From Thiotrichaceae bacterium UBA973 (GTDB lineage: Bacteria > Pseudomonadota > Gammaproteobacteria > Eutrophobiales > Eutrophobiaceae), in assembly GCA_002292815.1 (NCBI GenBank), contig DBBX01000028.1, positions 267,773-331,772 of the forward strand: DNA of 64,000 nt, in the 5' to 3' direction. The translations under genes were made by a program, and so were the position numbers. Under the pieces are notes generated by a model. That model was not told where the DNA came from. It ran no database searches and saw only the letters and a list, made by a program, of their open reading frames with translations. Below, one piece after another: positions 62,187 to 64,000 of this stretch (position 1 is its first letter; every line of letters starts with the position of its first letter).

Positions 62187-63035
62187 TTAGAATGATTTAG
62201 ACATGCCAAATATGAAACCACCACACTGTGAACCACCAATATTACCAGTCTGGACAAGAGCACAGTCATCATCTCTAGATATCGCAGTGTAAGAAGCATC
62301 GAAATCAATGCCTAACGCAGTGTAACTAATACCACCACCAAAGTACTGATACTCATCAGCAGTTCCGCTGGCGCCGGTGGTTTGGGCCGCTAAGTTAGCT
62401 GCGCTGAAATCCACATACAGGTTGCCGAAGAACACGTTTAAACCAATTCCGTAAGGCAACGAAAAGTCTACACTTACTGGAATGTGATGACTTTTATCGT
62501 CAAATCCAAACCATTCTGGTGAATAGTAATAACCAACACTTACTGTAGGTTCAAACATCACATCTGCAAAGCTATAACCGAACACACCGTATACTTCCCA
62601 GTAGTCAAAATCATCTGAAAAACCAGCATCTGCATCCTGGTCAGGATAGGTATAATTTATACCACCAATATCCCAGGAAATACCAGAGTCTCCAAATTCA
62701 CCGGCTATACCATGATAGTGAGTAAACTCGATACCAGCTGGATCATTGGTGCCACGACCCCACTCGACGTTAGCAGCAAACAAACCAGAGTAAAGATCAG
62801 CGCCTATGAAATCTAGTGTTGCCCAAGTGATATCGAAACCACCCTGAATTGACGCACCAGGGTCGTTACCATCTGCGCCACTTGTTTGTGATGCACCATA
62901 AAACTGATAGTCACTAGCAAGTCTAACGTTGGCTGCTATTTCAGTTTCTGCGAACCAAGTAGCGATGTCTGCATTAGCTACAGATGATCCAAAGAAAAGT
63001 GCGCTTGCGACAAGCGCGGTTGTAAATTTTTTCAT
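62187..63035 (-). CDS. TorF-family putative outer-membrane porin
   Basis: 282 residues. Signal peptide (TTALVASALFFGSSVANA), then a glycine/aromatic-rich chain of alternating beta strands, starting EIAANVRLASDYQFYGASQT and ending in GGFIFGMSKSF with a terminal Phe typical of barrels. This is the Gcw_chp/TorF family, often found beside amt genes; the channel substrate is unproven. A sigma-54 promoter match lies 72 bases upstream, so it shares control with glnK1 and glnK2. Confidence 0.85.
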   Translation of the reverse strand: MKKFTTALVASALFFGSSVANADIATWFAETEIAANVRLASDYQFYGASQTSGADGNDPGASIQGGFDITWATLDFIGADLYSGLFAANVEWGRGTNDPAGIEFTHYHGIAGEFGDSGISWDIGGINYTYPDQDADAGFSDDFDYWEVYGVFGYSFADVMFEPTVSVGYYYSPEWFGFDDKSHHIPVSVDFSLPYGIGLNVFFGNLYVDFSAANLAAQTTGASGTADEYQYFGGGISYTALGIDFDASYTAISRDDDCALVQTGNIGGSQCGGFIFGMSKSF

Positions 63036-63106
63036 ATTACTAATTCCCTCAATTAAAAATAAAAATGCTTCAAAAGCAGTAAGCCAAAATAACTATTTCT
63101 AGTGAT

Positions 63107-63122
63107 TGCAGCTTCTATGCCA
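63107..63122 (-). promoter_or_regulatory. sigma-54 promoter of torF
   Basis: Minus strand TGGCAT-AGAAG-CTGCA, matching the two glnK promoters. Half-sites TGCAC (near 63230) and GCAC (near 63261) lie upstream, but no full NtrC palindrome is evident. The surrounding gap 63036-63363 holds no gene. Confidence 0.65.
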
Positions 63123-63363
63123 CAACATTTAAAAACCACTAGACCAAATTATTTTCTATATATTTCAATTGGTTAAATATTAAAAATTATTTTTTATTGT
63201 TAAAAACAATCGATGTTGTTTTATATTTTTGCACTATAAAAAAGCATAAAATATCTATTCGCACTTTAATCGAGCATGATTTATTCGTTGTCAGGTATGT
63301 TAAAATAATCGTTGTTAAGCAAACATATTTCCTGCAACGAAACTTAAGAGTCCGACAATAGAA

Positions 63364-63624
63364 ATGATAAATAAAGAACACATAGAAGAGTTTATTCAAC
63401 AGACCAGTAAACTAATTCCTGACGATTTATCTCGTTTAAAGAAAGAGATTGAAAACAATTTGCGCACAACATTAAGTGCCAGCTTATCCAAAATGGATTT
63501 GGTTACCCGAGAAGAATACGATATTCAAACTGCCTTATTACAGCGAACACGAGCTAAGCTAGATACACTGCAGAAAAAACTTATTGATATTGAAAATCAA
63601 CTTAGTGGAAAAGAATCAGAGTAA
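63364..63624 (+). CDS. ubiK: ubiquinone biosynthesis accessory factor UbiK (BMFP/YqiC)
   Basis: 86 residues, helical: an N-terminal amphipathic region (LIPDDLSRLKKEIENNLRTTL) and a C-terminal coiled coil (VTREEYDIQTALLQRTRAKL...). This layout is that of BMFP/UbiK proteins, which help UbiJ-bound late ubiquinone steps under oxygen. Single gene, convergent with the partial gene at 63668. Confidence 0.9.
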   Translation: MINKEHIEEFIQQTSKLIPDDLSRLKKEIENNLRTTLSASLSKMDLVTREEYDIQTALLQRTRAKLDTLQKKLIDIENQLSGKESE

Positions 63625-63667
63625 ATAGAATCACAATATTTTCTCAATACTCTATTGCTGAAACACA

Positions 63668-64000
63668 CTAACACTGCCTAATATAATTACGCCAACCACC
63701 AAACTCAGTGATATCTTCAGCATCTTCGATTGCGTAAGATTCGCAAATAAAACTATTTACTTCAACGCCATCTTCAAGAATGGCTTTACCAATCCCTAAT
63801 GGCGATGGAATATTAATCATGAATTTTCCTAAGTCCGTTAATAGCATACGCCAAACTTCTACCTCTATAGATTTTCCATTATCACTATCTTTTACTAAAC
63901 CGGGACGCAATGGTAGTTCTCCTGCAAGCGCGTATAGTTTATAAGCAGCTTCCGTTTTTGTTGCTTTGATTAATACTGCATTATTGTCGGTTAATTGATG
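63668..64000 (-). CDS. atzF: allophanate hydrolase, C-terminal part (5' end outside window)
   Basis: The frame is open to the window edge (HQLTDNNAVLIKATKTEAAY...). The visible 110 residues match the C-terminal domain of AtzF: YKLYALAGELPLRPGLV, IEVEVWRM, IPSPLGIGKAILEDG, FICESYAI and the closing AEDITEFGGWRNY. Allophanate hydrolase splits allophanate to ammonia and CO2 after urea carboxylase. The amidase half is not visible, so the full enzyme is inferred. Its proximity to the Amt/GlnK/TorF block fits nitrogen scavenging. Confidence 0.85.
   Translation of the reverse strand, partial: HQLTDNNAVLIKATKTEAAYKLYALAGELPLRPGLVKDSDNGKSIEVEVWRMLLTDLGKFMINIPSPLGIGKAILEDGVEVNSFICESYAIEDAEDITEFGGWRNYIRQC

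Noticed and set aside
1..64000. CRISPR array, tRNA/rRNA genes, prophage or insertion sequence
   Set aside because: I looked for regular spacer-repeat spacing, tRNA T-loop/acceptor patterns and transposase motifs and found none convincing.

Overview
The window is from a moderately AT-rich gammaproteobacterium that I cannot place more finely. The evidence is the run of housekeeping genes and their order: glmM/ftsH/rlmE, greA-carB-carA, fabA-fabB, mrp-metG-rnf, and lptD-surA-pdxA-rsmA. A class III polyhydroxyalkanoate (PHA) synthase (PhaC plus PhaE) with a phasin, and duplicated GlnK-Amt ammonium systems with a TorF-type porin, point to an environmental aquatic lineage that stores carbon and scavenges nitrogen. 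I saw no rRNA or tRNA genes, CRISPR array or recognisable insertion sequence.

Layout. 1-2.5 kb: the end of a RecQ helicase gene and a small EthD-family protein. 2.5-11.5 kb (minus strand): glmM, ftsH, rlmE, then the carA-carB-greA operon behind a leader that carries an early terminator hairpin. 11.7-13.8 kb: a Rieske protein and a Ser/Thr kinase with Sel1 repeats. 13.9-19.4 kb: phaC, phaE, phasin, pyrophosphatase and acetyl-CoA synthetase. 19.7-24.7 kb: a DUF4197 protein, a tiny YqaE/Pmp3 protein, an OmpA lipoprotein, ispG and fabA-fabB. 25.3-32 kb: an antiporter, small unknowns, MscS, lexA with direct-repeat SOS boxes, a PPGLAK-repeat secreted protein and msrB. 32.2-34.7 kb: five single-gene units, all in one orientation and separated by attC-like inverted repeats, which look like an integron-type cassette array without an integrase. 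34.7-41.6 kb: dcd, mrp, metG and a compact rnfA-rnfB-rnfD-rnfG-yhbY cluster. 41.6-47.8 kb: an MBL-fold hydrolase, an SDR and an RND efflux pair. 47.9-53.3 kb: lptD-surA-pdxA-rsmA. 53.7-57.5 kb: two TRAP membrane subunits, aroE and a cNMP-binding/rhodanese protein. 57.8-64 kb: two glnK-amtB operons, a TorF porin, ubiK and the end of an allophanate hydrolase gene.

How the genes work together. Acetyl-CoA synthetase and pyrophosphatase sit beside the PHA genes, and acs and the phasin gene share a TGTTGCA-type palindromic motif upstream, which suggests joint control of acetyl-CoA supply and polymer storage. The nitrogen block carries three near-identical sigma-54 promoter matches (glnK1, glnK2, torF) and NtrC-like sites, so it reads as one nitrogen-starvation regulon that may include urea/allophanate use.

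The most unusual content is the Rnf cluster. It lacks rnfC and rnfE, and its RnfA has lost both cysteines that in Rnf/Nqr complexes hold the intramembrane 2Fe-2S cluster shared with RnfE. The candidate cassette array, the GTTC-N7-GTTC boxes at lexA, the carA leader and the apparent ATT start of glmM are the next most interesting points.
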